NCBI GenBank assembly: GCA_903917305.1
Contig: CAIXAA010000081.1
Location: 1 to 23,051 of the forward strand
Reading direction: 5' to 3'
DNA length: 23,051 nt
Source: an uncultured Myxococcales bacterium
GTDB taxonomy: Bacteria > Myxococcota_A > UBA9042
Of this stretch, positions 1 through 7,434 are shown piece after piece. The notes below the pieces were generated by a model. That model saw only the letters and a list, made by a program, of their open reading frames with translations. It was not told where the DNA came from and ran no database searches. Numbering within the stretch: the stretch's first letter is position 1; each line of letters starts with the position of its first letter. The position numbers and the translations under genes are program-made.

Positions 1-1
1 G

Positions 2-622
2 GAGGTCACGCGCTGGGTGAAGCGCGCCGTCGACAAGCCAGTCTGGGCAAAATTGACACCGAACATCACGGACATCCGCGTGCCGGCCAAAGCGGCGTTT
101 GCCGGCGGCGCCGACGGCGTGAGCGCGATCAACACGATCCTCAGCATCATCGGCATCGACCCCAGGACGTTGCGCCCGGTGCCGACGGTCGAGGGCTTTT
201 CCGTGCCGGGCGGCTACTCGGCGCAGGCGGTCAAGCCGATTGCGCTGCGCATGGTGATGGAGATCGCAACAGCGTTCCCCGGTTGCGAGATCAGCGGCAT
301 CGGCGGCGTGTGGAAGTCCTTTGACGCCATCGAGTTCCTGCTGCTGGGCGCGAGCACGGTGCAGGTGTGCACGGGCGCGATGCTGCTGGGCCAGGAGATG
401 GTGACCGAGCTGATCGAGGGCCTGGACAAGTTCATGATCGACCACAAGTTCGCGACCGTGCGCGACATGGTCGGGCACAGCCTGCAGTACTTCACGACGC
501 ACCACCATCTCGTTGAACTGCAAGCGCAAAAGCGCGCGGAGCGCGAGGCGACGAACCGCGACCTGAATTGGGGCAAGACGCGCATCCAGGACGAGACGGC
601 GCGGATTACCTCGAACGAGTAG
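2..622 (+). CDS. preA: NAD-dependent dihydropyrimidine dehydrogenase subunit PreA, 3' part
   Basis: The frame is open from base 2, so the gene begins outside the window and only about 206 C-terminal residues are seen. They form the end of an FMN-binding (beta/alpha)8 barrel: a GGADGVSAINT strand-loop, then GIGGVWKSFDAIEFLLLGAS and VQVCTGAMLLG, the phosphate-binding part of the dihydroorotate/dihydropyrimidine dehydrogenase family. PreA reduces uracil or thymine to the 5,6-dihydropyrimidine together with PreT in the cytoplasm. The E. coli protein ends in a two-cluster ferredoxin domain. This one ends in a charged, Cys-free tail (about residues 165-206 of the visible part, ending ITSNE), so that domain is absent here. 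The stop overlaps the convergent permease stop by 17 bp. A related flavin dehydrogenase with another substrate is possible, but the permease next door fits pyrimidine or hydantoin use. Confidence 0.85.
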   Translation, partial: EVTRWVKRAVDKPVWAKLTPNITDIRVPAKAAFAGGADGVSAINTILSIIGIDPRTLRPVPTVEGFSVPGGYSAQAVKPIALRMVMEIATAFPGCEISGIGGVWKSFDAIEFLLLGASTVQVCTGAMLLGQEMVTELIEGLDKFMIDHKFATVRDMVGHSLQYFTTHHHLVELQAQKRAEREATNRDLNWGKTRIQDETARITSNE

Positions 623-2153
623 CTTTCAGCCTCGTTGCAGCGACGTACACGCCGCCCGCGACCAGCACGCCCGTGAACCAGGCATAGACGTAGATCCCGG
701 CGAAAAACGCGGGGATCGTGTCTAGCAGGTGCACGCCCTTCAAGAACCCCGGCAGGTTCGGCAGCACGCCGCACGCCAACGCCAGCAGCGCGACGGGATT
801 CCAGCGACCGTAGCGACCGCCCTCACGGTAGAGGTCGGCGACGTCCAACTGCTTCTTGCGAATGATGAAGTAGTCGGCGATCAGGATGCCGGCGATGGGG
901 CCGAGCAGCGCCGAGTAGCCGATCAGCCAGCCGTTGATGTACGTGTCGGCATTCGCCAACAACTTCCATGGCATGCAAGCGATGCCCAGGAGGCCGGTCA
1001 CGAGGCCGCCGGTCTGGAAGCTGATGCGCTTGGGCGCCAGGTTTGCGAAATCATTGGCAGGACTGACGACGTTCGCGGCGATGTTCACCGAGATGGTGGC
1101 GATGCCGACGCCGAACACGGCGATGACCGCGACGAGCGCGCGCGTGCCGGCCGACGCGAGCAGCGGTGCGGTCAGGCCCGGCGGCGGCGTCGCTGCGGTC
1201 ATGAAGCCAAGAACGGCTTGCGGATCCCAGAGTTTCTCGACGGGCACGCCGACCAGGATCGCCGAAGAAGCGCTGGTGATGACGACCGCCATCGCCGAGA
1301 AGGCGATCATCGTGGCGGGGAGGCCGAGCGCCTGGCCAAGCATCTGTTCACGCTGGCTTTTTCCGTAGCGTGTGAAGTCCGGGATGTTGAGCGACAGCGT
1401 CGCCCAGAAGCCGACCATGCCGGTCAGGGACGGCACGAAGACGGGCCAGAACTCTGCCAACGTCTTGAATTTGGATGGCTTGTCGAGCAGGGGCCCGACG
1501 CCGCCGGCGCGCGACACGACCCAGGCGAGCAGGCAACCGGCGAGCACGAGGACGATGGGTGCGGCCCAGTTCTCGAAGATCCTGACCGCATTCATGCCCT
1601 TGTAGATGATGGCGATGTTGAGCGCCCAGAAGCACAGGAAGGTGAGCGCGGCCGGAATGCCGAGGCCGAGGATCTGCCCTCCGGAGCCGATCTCCGCGAA
1701 TCCAGGCCAGAAGGTGACGATGAAGGTGCGCAGGGCTTCGCCGCCGATGACGGTGTTGATGCCGAACCAGCCGCAGGCGACCAGGGCGCGCAGGACGGCG
1801 GGCAGGTTCGCGCCGGCGGTGCCGAAGGAGGCGCGCGCCAACACCGGGAAAGGAATGCCGTATTGCGTGCCGGGATGCGCGTTGAGCAGGATGGGCACCA
1901 GCACGATGAGGTTGCCCAGGCCGATCGTCAGCAGCGCCTGCCACCAGTTCATGCCCGCGGCGATGAGGCCGCCGGCGAGCATGTAGGTCGGGATGCAGTG
2001 CGCCATGGAGATCCACAGCGCGGCGAAATTGTAGGTGGACCAGGTGCGGCGCGCGGAGGGCACCGGCGAGAGATCCGGGCTCCACAGCGGGCTGTCGGCG
2101 AGGTCGGCGGGGAGATCGGCGAGGGCTTCGCGCAGGTGCTGCGGGTCGTGCAT
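606..2153 (-). CDS. NCS1-family nucleobase/hydantoin:cation symporter
   Basis: A 515-residue integral membrane protein with about twelve hydrophobic helices. The N-terminal region carries the NCS1 signature: SARRTWSTYNFAALWISMAH, then a helix with GGLIAAGMNWWQALLTIGLGN, GTQYGIPFPVLARASFG and GWFGINTVIGGEAL. These match the Mhp1/PucI/FUR-type family, which brings hydantoins, allantoin, uracil or cytosine into the cell with Na+ or H+. Substrate cannot be read from sequence alone. The ATG at 2153 was chosen over one 30 bases upstream because a GGAGG lies 6 bases before it. The frame converges on the preA-like gene and overlaps its end by 17 bp. A transporter beside a dihydropyrimidine dehydrogenase suggests uptake of a pyrimidine or hydantoin for that enzyme, which is inference. 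Confidence 0.9.
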   Translation of the reverse strand: MHDPQHLREALADLPADLADSPLWSPDLSPVPSARRTWSTYNFAALWISMAHCIPTYMLAGGLIAAGMNWWQALLTIGLGNLIVLVPILLNAHPGTQYGIPFPVLARASFGTAGANLPAVLRALVACGWFGINTVIGGEALRTFIVTFWPGFAEIGSGGQILGLGIPAALTFLCFWALNIAIIYKGMNAVRIFENWAAPIVLVLAGCLLAWVVSRAGGVGPLLDKPSKFKTLAEFWPVFVPSLTGMVGFWATLSLNIPDFTRYGKSQREQMLGQALGLPATMIAFSAMAVVITSASSAILVGVPVEKLWDPQAVLGFMTAATPPPGLTAPLLASAGTRALVAVIAVFGVGIATISVNIAANVVSPANDFANLAPKRISFQTGGLVTGLLGIACMPWKLLANADTYINGWLIGYSALLGPIAGILIADYFIIRKKQLDVADLYREGGRYGRWNPVALLALACGVLPNLPGFLKGVHLLDTIPAFFAGIYVYAWFTGVLVAGGVYVAATRLKATRSR

Positions 2154-2241
2154 GGGGGCCTCCGACGGCCACGATAAGTGCAAAGACCGCTTGCGCCAAG
2201 AAGTTTGCTGATCAGGAACAAGCCAGGGGGCGCATGGACAG

Positions 2242-3231
2242 CTACTTGAGCAGCCGCTTCAAGGCCTCCTCGTCATCCGGATGCACGCCCGGACGCGGCT
2301 GCCAGCGCTGCAGGGCCGCGCGGCGCTGGGCAGCATCCAGGTCGCGCGCCACGAGCGCTCGCGCCGTCTTGAGGCGACCCAGCGCCGTGCTGGCGGACTT
2401 GCCCGACACGCCGCGGCCATGGCATTGCACGAGCAAGGAAAGCGCAGGATCGACAATGCCTTGGCGCAGCGACTGGTGGGCGAGCAGGTTGCAGGTCGCG
2501 GCCGGCAGGTTGACCGGCGCCGGCTCGGAGTGGCACGGAACCGGCAACTGATACTCCGCCTCTTGCGTCAGGCAGGTGCGCTGCGAGCCGGTCAGGGCGG
2601 TCAGCAGCACGTCCAGCTTGTCGATGGGCAACTTGCGGCGCGCGACCGCCGCCACCAGGGCGTCGTAGGCAGCCGGCGAGTCCGGCTCAAGTTCGACCAA
2701 TTTTCTGGCAGTTGCATAGGCACGCTCGACGTCGCCGGCCAACAGCCAGGCCTCGGAGGCGCGCAGCAGCAGGATCGGCTCGGTCGCGGCGTCGAGACCG
2801 GCCAGCAGCGCCGTCAAGCGGGCGCGATCCACCTTGGGCCGCAGGAAGTGGAGCATCGCCGCCGTCACCCACGGGTCGCGCGGATGGCGCCGCAAGCCCT
2901 CCTCCAGCACGGCGAGCGGCTTGTCTTCGGTCACACCCGCCGGCGTCGCGTCGCAGGTGCCCGGCAGCAGATCCTGACGAAACTGACAAAGTCCGCGCAC
3001 TTGCGCCAGCGCCACGAAGGGTCGACCATCCGGGCACAGGACCAGCGCTTGCTCGATCGCCGGCCACATGCTGCGCACGCTCCGTTCCGGCTCCTTGACC
3101 ACCATCGCCATGCGCGGCTGGCCGATGGCGTCCAGCGCCGCTTCGCAGGTCTTCGGCGGCGGTTCGGCGGCAAGCGTGGCTGCGGACAGCAGGCCGCACA
3201 GCAGGACAGGAAGGCTCAGATGCGTTCGCAT
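2242..3231 (-). CDS. Secreted protein of unknown function, helical-repeat-like
   Basis: A 329-residue protein that I do not recognise. It starts with a clear type I signal peptide (MRTHLSLPVLLCGLLSAATLAA, cleavage likely after LAA), so it should be periplasmic or secreted. The start at 3231 has GAGG 5 bases upstream. The mature part is mostly amphipathic helix. Around residues 150-215 it reads like tetratricopeptide-type pairs (LRASEAWLLAGDVERAYATA, then KLVELEPDSPAAYDALVAAV), but I cannot place repeats throughout. Several Cys (for example in KTCEAALDA, ALVLCPDG, GLCQFRQ, GTCDATP, RTCLTQEA, PVPCHSE, ATCNLLA, VQCHGRG) suggest disulfides in an exported protein. It sits alone between the permease and the riboswitch leader, which is read from the other strand, so context gives no function. 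Confidence 0.75.
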   Translation of the reverse strand: MRTHLSLPVLLCGLLSAATLAAEPPPKTCEAALDAIGQPRMAMVVKEPERSVRSMWPAIEQALVLCPDGRPFVALAQVRGLCQFRQDLLPGTCDATPAGVTEDKPLAVLEEGLRRHPRDPWVTAAMLHFLRPKVDRARLTALLAGLDAATEPILLLRASEAWLLAGDVERAYATARKLVELEPDSPAAYDALVAAVARRKLPIDKLDVLLTALTGSQRTCLTQEAEYQLPVPCHSEPAPVNLPAATCNLLAHQSLRQGIVDPALSLLVQCHGRGVSGKSASTALGRLKTARALVARDLDAAQRRAALQRWQPRPGVHPDDEEALKRLLK

Positions 3232-3321
3232 GTCGACCTCGAAACGAGCGGGACCCGGTTAGCGTAGCTTGTCCGCTCGCGCCGGTACATCAGCGGAATC
3301 GCGCTTGACGCTGCGGTCCGC

Positions 3322-3467
3322 GGCAGCCTACGCTTGCCCTCACGTCGCCCCGGGATTCCGGAACGGCGCTGGAGGAAGTCCGGTGTAAGTCCGGCGCTGG
3401 CCCGCAACCGTGAGTGTCGATAGTCCGCCAGGGCGGTCGACACAAGTCGGGAACTCCCGTAGCTGCC
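3322..3467 (+). promoter_or_regulatory. Cobalamin (B12) riboswitch aptamer
   Basis: All main conserved blocks of the cobalamin aptamer are visible. The GGTGTAAGTCC block is at 3382-3392, GCCCGCAACCGTGA at 3400-3413, a variable hairpin pairs GTGTCGA (3414-3420) with TCGACAC (3437-3443), and the B12-box-like AGTCGGGAACTCCCG is at 3445-3459. A closing P1 stem can be drawn between GGCAG/CTA (3322-3330) and TAG/CTGCC (3460-3467). It precedes the lipoprotein gene at 3636 on the same strand. In known examples bound adenosyl- or aqua-cobalamin represses the downstream genes. The 404 bases between genes (3232-3635) are otherwise filled by this leader and the hairpin described separately. I see no coding sequence there. 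Confidence 0.93.
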
Positions 3468-3603
3468 TAAGGAAGACGGCACCTTGCGCCGGATTCCACG
3501 CGTCCCTCGAGGAAAGGGGAGCGGCTCACCCAGCCTGCGCTTGCGCGCCGGTGCTGGCGGCCGATCCCTTCAAGCCTCGCATCCCCGACGCAGCCGCACG
3601 GAA

Positions 3604-3635
3604 GTTCCCCTGCCGCCCTGGCTCGTTAGGGGAAC
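3604..3635 (+). promoter_or_regulatory. Hairpin sequestering the Shine-Dalgarno of the riboswitch-controlled gene
   Basis: GTTCCCCT (3604-3611) is a perfect reverse complement of AGGGGAAC (3628-3635), with a 16-base loop. The 3' arm contains the AGGGG ribosome binding site and touches the ATG at 3636. The helix would hide the translation start, which is the usual expression platform for translational cobalamin riboswitches. It lies 136 bases after the aptamer; the switching partner (anti-sequestor) was not identified. Confidence 0.75.
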
Positions 3636-4538
3636 ATGTTCAAGCGTACTTTCCGCGTCTTCGTCTGCGCCGGCTTCGCGCTCGGCCTGGCCGCCTGCAG
3701 CAGCACCGTCGGCACGCCATCGGACCACGGCAACGGCGCCGCCGACACCAGCATCGCCGCCGACAGCAAGGCCAGCCCGGATGGAAGCGGCGCCGACAGC
3801 CTCGCGCCCGACACGATCGCCAAGGACGTCGCGAGCCAGGACGTCGCGAGCCAGGACGTGACCACGGCGCCGGTCAGCATCATCGGGACGTGGTCCAGCA
3901 ACTTCGGCGGCTACGAGGAGATCACGGACAAGTCCTGGAACGACATGGTGATGACCAAGTTCGACGGCATGACGCGCATCGCCATCACGCAGAATCCCGC
4001 GAGCGACAAGTACAACCCGAGCAAGTTCAACAAGATCGTGTTCACGGCGCCGAAGGACGGCAGCTTCTACTACTGCTACGTCGACTACGGCAAGGACACG
4101 GCGGCGCTCGCCGAAGCGTCGACGCTGACCGCCGACGACAGCGCGCCGGACACGAAGGGCTGCGGCGGCTTCTCCTGGACCAAGCTCACCAAGGCTGACC
4201 CGATCGCGATCGCCGGTACGTGGAAGAACAACTTTGGCGGCAACGACGTGATCAGCAGCCGCTCGTGGGCGTCGATGGGCTCGACGATGGCCATGTCCTT
4301 GTTCGACAACGCCAAGCGCTGGGCGATTACGCAGAATCCGGCCGATGATCAATACAACCCGTCGAAATTCAACCGCATCGTCTGGACCGCTCCCAGCGGC
4401 GGCAACTTCTACTACTGCATGGTCGATTACGGCCTGGATTCCGTGGCATTGGCCCAAGCCACCACCAAGACCGCCGACGACAGCGCGCCGGACAAGAGCG
4501 GCTGCGGCGGCTTCTCCTGGACCAAGCTGAGCCCGTGA
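3636..4538 (+). CDS. Lipoprotein with two tandem copies of an unrecognised domain, B12-riboswitch controlled
   Basis: A 300-residue exported lipoprotein. The signal peptide ends in the lipobox LAAC, with Cys21 as the lipidated residue. A low-complexity Asp/Ala/Ser linker follows (about residues 25-80). Two copies of a roughly 105-residue domain come next, at about 82-186 and 191-298. Each copy begins IIGTW or IAGTW plus NFGG, has a central ITQNPA..YNPSKFN block, FYYC plus VDYG, and ends TADDSAP..GCGGFSWTKL. Each has two conserved Cys (147/176 and 261/290) that could form a disulfide. I do not know this domain and assign no activity. AGGGG 3 bases before the ATG supports the start. The gene follows a cobalamin riboswitch and is followed after 11 bases by another exported protein, so a role in cobalamin capture at the surface, or in a B12-sparing response, is possible inference. 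Confidence 0.88.
   Translation: MFKRTFRVFVCAGFALGLAACSSTVGTPSDHGNGAADTSIAADSKASPDGSGADSLAPDTIAKDVASQDVASQDVTTAPVSIIGTWSSNFGGYEEITDKSWNDMVMTKFDGMTRIAITQNPASDKYNPSKFNKIVFTAPKDGSFYYCYVDYGKDTAALAEASTLTADDSAPDTKGCGGFSWTKLTKADPIAIAGTWKNNFGGNDVISSRSWASMGSTMAMSLFDNAKRWAITQNPADDQYNPSKFNRIVWTAPSGGNFYYCMVDYGLDSVALAQATTKTADDSAPDKSGCGGFSWTKLSP
3825..3859 (+). repeat. 15-bp tandem repeat in the lipoprotein linker
   Basis: GACGTCGCGAGCCAG occurs twice head to tail (3825-3839 and 3840-3854), and a third unit starts before diverging. In protein it gives DVASQDVASQDV in the linker between the lipidated Cys and the first domain. It is in frame (5 residues per unit), so copy-number change would only lengthen or shorten the linker. 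Confidence 0.85.
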
Positions 4539-4549
4539 GGATGACTGCG

Positions 4550-5224
4550 ATGCGGCTTCTTTGCCTGCTCCTGCTGGCGAGCACGGCGTGCGCGGGGCCT
4601 GCGACCCAGGCCGCCGCGGATGGCGGCGATGCACAGACCATGGATACGACGACGGATACCGCAAAGAAGGCGGATCCGTTCGCGGATCGCGTCGTGTCGT
4701 TCACGCCGGGTCCGGGCGCTGGCTTTGGCCAGGACAAGATGCCCGGCGTGGTGCTCGGACCGCCGCAGGGCAAGGGCGCGAATGCCGGCAGCTTGGACGT
4801 CGTGTCGCTCGGCAAGGACGGCACGATCGTGCTGGTGTTTGACGACATCGAGCTGGTCGACGGGCCGGGGCCGGACCTGCTGGTGTTCGAGAATCCGTTT
4901 TCCACTTGGCTGGAGACCGGTTACGTCGCCGTCAGCGAGGACGGCCAGACGTGGCAGGAGTGGCCCTGCGCGCCGACCGACGCCGCCGGCGGCTTTCCAG
5001 GCTGTGCAGGCGTGCACCCGGTGTTCGCCAACCCGGACAACGGCATCGACCCGACCGATCCGAAGGTCGCAGGCGGAGATGCTTTTGATCTCGCAGATTT
5101 GGGCATGACGCACGCCCGCTACGTGCGGATTCGCGACAGCGGGCACAATCCATCGGATCCGCCCGGCGGTGGCTTCGACCTGGACGCGATCGCCGTCGTG
5201 CACGGCGCGCCGATCGCCCCCTAG
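4550..5224 (+). CDS. Exported, probably lipidated surface protein, second gene of the B12-controlled unit
   Basis: A 224-residue protein. The ATG at 4550 gives a short signal peptide (MRLLCLLLLASTAC) whose Cys14 is a likely lipidation site, although Ser rather than Leu at -3 makes the lipobox imperfect. In-frame GTG 4535 and ATG 4541 are alternatives; GAGG 9 bases before 4550 favours the choice made. After an Asp/Thr-rich linker, residues about 46-220 form a beta-rich domain with VVSFTPGPGAGFGQDKMPG, GPGPDLLVFENPF, YVAVSEDGQTWQEWPC, CAGVHPVFANP and GGGFDLDAIAVVH. I associate this pattern with uncharacterised cell-surface proteins; no catalytic motif is seen. Cys140 and Cys152 could pair. It starts 11 bases after the preceding lipoprotein stop, so the two are probably one transcript under the cobalamin riboswitch. 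Confidence 0.82.
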   Translation: MRLLCLLLLASTACAGPATQAAADGGDAQTMDTTTDTAKKADPFADRVVSFTPGPGAGFGQDKMPGVVLGPPQGKGANAGSLDVVSLGKDGTIVLVFDDIELVDGPGPDLLVFENPFSTWLETGYVAVSEDGQTWQEWPCAPTDAAGGFPGCAGVHPVFANPDNGIDPTDPKVAGGDAFDLADLGMTHARYVRIRDSGHNPSDPPGGGFDLDAIAVVHGAPIAP

Positions 5225-5227
5225 CCG

Positions 5228-5782
5228 CTACACGACCTGCAGCGCTTTGTGCGGTAGATCCGGCAGTTCCACGCGGATCGCATCCCCTGGCCGCACGTCG
5301 CCGCCGGCCAGCACGATCGCCATGATCCCCGCCTTGCGCACGACCTGCCCTTGCGCGTCGCGCCCGAGGGTCGCCGCCATCAGCCCCGGCTGCAGCCGCT
5401 CCAGCTGCGCACACGGGTCGCGCAGGCCGGTCACTTGCAGCACCGCGCCGGCCCCGAGGTGCAGCCGCGCGCCCTCCGGCAGCGCGAGCAGATCGAGGCC
5501 GCGCGTCGTGATGTTCTCGCCCATCTCGCCGGCATGGACGTGGAAGCCCGCGGCCTGCAGCTCCTCGTGCAACTCCGCGTGGATCAAATGCACCTGCCGC
5601 AGGTTCGGGAGCGCCGGCTGTTTCCGCTTGCGCGACAGGTGCTGGACGGTTGCGCCCAGGTGCGCGTCGCCCTCGACGCCCCGGCCGGTCAGCAGGCGCA
5701 GGACCGGCTGCGGCTGCTTACGCAAATCGTGAAGGGGGCTGCGGTGAACGGCCTCGATGCGCGCGGCCTCTGGCTTGGACAT
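5228..5782 (-). CDS. MOSC domain protein
   Basis: A 184-residue, single-domain MOSC (molybdenum cofactor sulfurase C-terminal) protein, about the usual length of stand-alone members. The family blocks are present: GRGVEGDAHLG (about 33-43), GEMGENITTRGLDL (about 85-98), and TGLRDPCAQLE, which carries the conserved Cys124. MOSC proteins bind a molybdopterin-type cofactor and handle a sulfur or N-hydroxylated substrate; the exact reaction here is unknown. The frame extends 53 codons further upstream, but AGGAGG 8 bases before the ATG at 5782 fixes the start, and the extension would run into the regulatory region of the divergent Rrf2 gene. It ends 3 bases from the convergent lipoprotein gene. 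The window also holds mobA, mobB and a molybdoenzyme. Confidence 0.88.
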   Translation of the reverse strand: MSKPEAARIEAVHRSPLHDLRKQPQPVLRLLTGRGVEGDAHLGATVQHLSRKRKQPALPNLRQVHLIHAELHEELQAAGFHVHAGEMGENITTRGLDLLALPEGARLHLGAGAVLQVTGLRDPCAQLERLQPGLMAATLGRDAQGQVVRKAGIMAIVLAGGDVRPGDAIRVELPDLPHKALQVV

Positions 5783-5874
5783 GGTCGGCTCCTCCTGCGG
5801 CGCATCCTGCCAGAGCTTGGGGTCGCGGCGCCATCTCTCTGATCTCGACTTGCAATCGTCCGGAGCATCTGGTA

Positions 5875-5902
5875 TCACACATTTCCTATCTGGTTGGTGT
5901 GA
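5875..5902. promoter_or_regulatory. Inverted repeat in the MOSC/Rrf2 divergent region, possible operator
   Basis: TCACAC (5875-5880) and GTGTGA (5897-5902) are inverted copies separated by 16 bases, in the 145-base gap between two divergent genes and 26 bases before the Rrf2-type start. Allowing one mismatch the arms extend to TATCACAC and GTGTGAAA. The surrounding bases are locally AT-rich for this genome, as expected for a promoter. Binding by the Rrf2 protein (autoregulation) is inference. Confidence 0.4.
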
Positions 5903-5927
5903 AACAGCACCGACGCCGGAGTGCCCG

Positions 5928-6371
5928 ATGCTCGTCTCCATGCGATCCGACTATGCCTTGCGCGCCCTGCGCCTGCTGGGCCGTCGTGGTGGCGATGCGC
6001 CGATGAAGACCGCGGACATTGCGGCCCAGGCGCACGTGCCGGAGAAGTACCTGGAGGCGATCCTCGTCAGCCTGCGCAAGGCCGGCCTCATCCGCAGCCG
6101 GCGCGGCCCCGATGGCGGGCACCTGCTGGCGCGTCCGGCGCACCTGGTCAGCGTCGCCGAAGTGCTTGCTTCGATTGAAGGACCTCTGACCGTCGGCCCG
6201 CGCCGCGAGGACGAGCGCGCGCCGTCTGGCGACCCGGCGATGGACGCCTGCCTGCACGGTGTGTGGCGCGAAGTCGAGCAGGCGCTGCACGGCGTCCTGG
6301 GTCCCATCACGATCGACGACATCATCCGCCGCGCACAAGCGCGTTCCGCTACACCTGATTTCAACATCTGA
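5928..6371 (+). CDS. Rrf2-family transcriptional regulator (CymR/IscR-like fold)
   Basis: A 147-residue DNA-binding protein. The N-terminal winged helix is typical of Rrf2: MRSDYALRALRLLG, KTADIAAQAHVPEKYLEAIL, then SLRKAGLIRSRRGPDGGHLL, which is the recognition helix and wing. IscR, NsrR and RsrR use a group of Cys or His after the wing to hold an Fe-S cluster. Here that segment (about residues 90-110) keeps only Cys108, so a cluster of the IscR kind is unlikely and the protein may act like cluster-free CymR. The gene for cysteine synthase follows 57 bases downstream on the same strand, which fits regulation of cysteine synthesis (inference). GGAG 7 bases before ATG 5928 supports the start; ATG 5940 is an alternative. 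Confidence 0.88.
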   Translation: MLVSMRSDYALRALRLLGRRGGDAPMKTADIAAQAHVPEKYLEAILVSLRKAGLIRSRRGPDGGHLLARPAHLVSVAEVLASIEGPLTVGPRREDERAPSGDPAMDACLHGVWREVEQALHGVLGPITIDDIIRRAQARSATPDFNI

Positions 6372-6428
6372 CGGCTGGCGCGACAGGCGCGCTGGCCATT
6401 GGCCCGCCAGGGCACGAGGAGACAGACC

Positions 6429-7400
6429 ATGAGCCGCATCTACGACGACAACAGCCTCAGCATCGGCCACACGCCGCTCGTGCGCTTGAACCGCCTGTCG
6501 GCAGGCACCGGGGCCACCATCGTCGCCAAGACCGAAGGGCGCAACCCCGCGTATTCCGTGAAGTGCCGCATCGGCGCCGCGATGATCTGGGCCGCGGAGC
6601 GCGACGGCTTCCTGACGCCCGGCTCCAAGGCGAAGACGGTCATCGAGCCGACCAGCGGCAACACCGGCATCGCGCTGGCCTTTGTCTGTGCGGCGCGCGG
6701 CTATCCGCTCACGCTGACGATGCCGGAGACGATGTCGATGGAGCGGCGGCGCATGTTGCTGGCATTTGGCGCGAATCTCGTGCTGACCGAGGGCTCCAAG
6801 GGCATGCCCGGCGCCATCGCCAAGGCGCAGGAGATCCACGACAGCGACCCGTCCAAGTACTTCCTGCCACAGCAGTTCAAGAACCCGGCCAATCCGGACA
6901 TCCACTTCCGCACCACTGGCCCGGAGATCTGGGACGACACGGACGGCGCCATCGACATCTTCGTGTCGGGCGTCGGCACGGGCGGCACGATCACCGGCGT
7001 GAGCCGCTACATCAAGCAGGAGAAAGGCAAGGCGATCCAATCGGTGGCGGTGGAACCATCCGACTCGCCGGTGCTGACCGCCATCCTCGCGGGGCTGCCG
7101 CCCAAGCCGGGTCCGCACAAGATCCAGGGCATTGGCGCCGGCTTCAAGCCGGACGTGCTGGACCTGTCGCTGGTCGACACGGTCGAGACGATCACGAACG
7201 ACGAGGCCATCGAGATGGCGCGGCGGCTGCACCGCGAAGAAGGCGTGACGGCGGGCATTTCCGGTGGCGCGGCGACGGCGGTGGCGGTGCGGCTCGCGAA
7301 ACGCCCGGAGAATGCGGGCAAGCTGATCGTCGTCGTGCTGCCGGATGCCGGCGAGCGCTACCTGTCGAGCGTGCTGTTCCAGGATTTCGCGGTCGCGTAG
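6429..7400 (+). CDS. cysK: Cysteine synthase (O-acetylserine sulfhydrylase)
   Basis: A 323-residue PLP enzyme that makes L-cysteine from O-acetylserine and sulfide in the cytoplasm. Motifs in order: GHTPLVRLNRL; KTEGRNPAYSVKCRIG with the PLP-binding Lys45; PTSGNTGIALA, the substrate loop; GVGTGGTITG, which binds the PLP phosphate; GISGGAA near the end; and VVLPDAGERYLS. Length and motifs match CysK. GAGGAGA 6 bases upstream fixes the ATG at 6429 rather than an earlier in-frame codon. It follows the Rrf2 regulator on the same strand, and a strong hairpin closes the gap to the next gene. The closely related CysM or a cystathionine beta-synthase core cannot be fully excluded. Confidence 0.93.
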   Translation: MSRIYDDNSLSIGHTPLVRLNRLSAGTGATIVAKTEGRNPAYSVKCRIGAAMIWAAERDGFLTPGSKAKTVIEPTSGNTGIALAFVCAARGYPLTLTMPETMSMERRRMLLAFGANLVLTEGSKGMPGAIAKAQEIHDSDPSKYFLPQQFKNPANPDIHFRTTGPEIWDDTDGAIDIFVSGVGTGGTITGVSRYIKQEKGKAIQSVAVEPSDSPVLTAILAGLPPKPGPHKIQGIGAGFKPDVLDLSLVDTVETITNDEAIEMARRLHREEGVTAGISGGAATAVAVRLAKRPENAGKLIVVVLPDAGERYLSSVLFQDFAVA

Positions 7401-7434
7401 ACGCTGCACAGCAAGGCTGATCTGGTCTATGTTT

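Noticed and set aside
2531..2545. TGGCAC-type -24/-12 match on the plus strand
   Set aside because: It lies inside the unknown secreted-protein gene, is antisense to it, and has no plus-strand gene behind it within a sensible distance.
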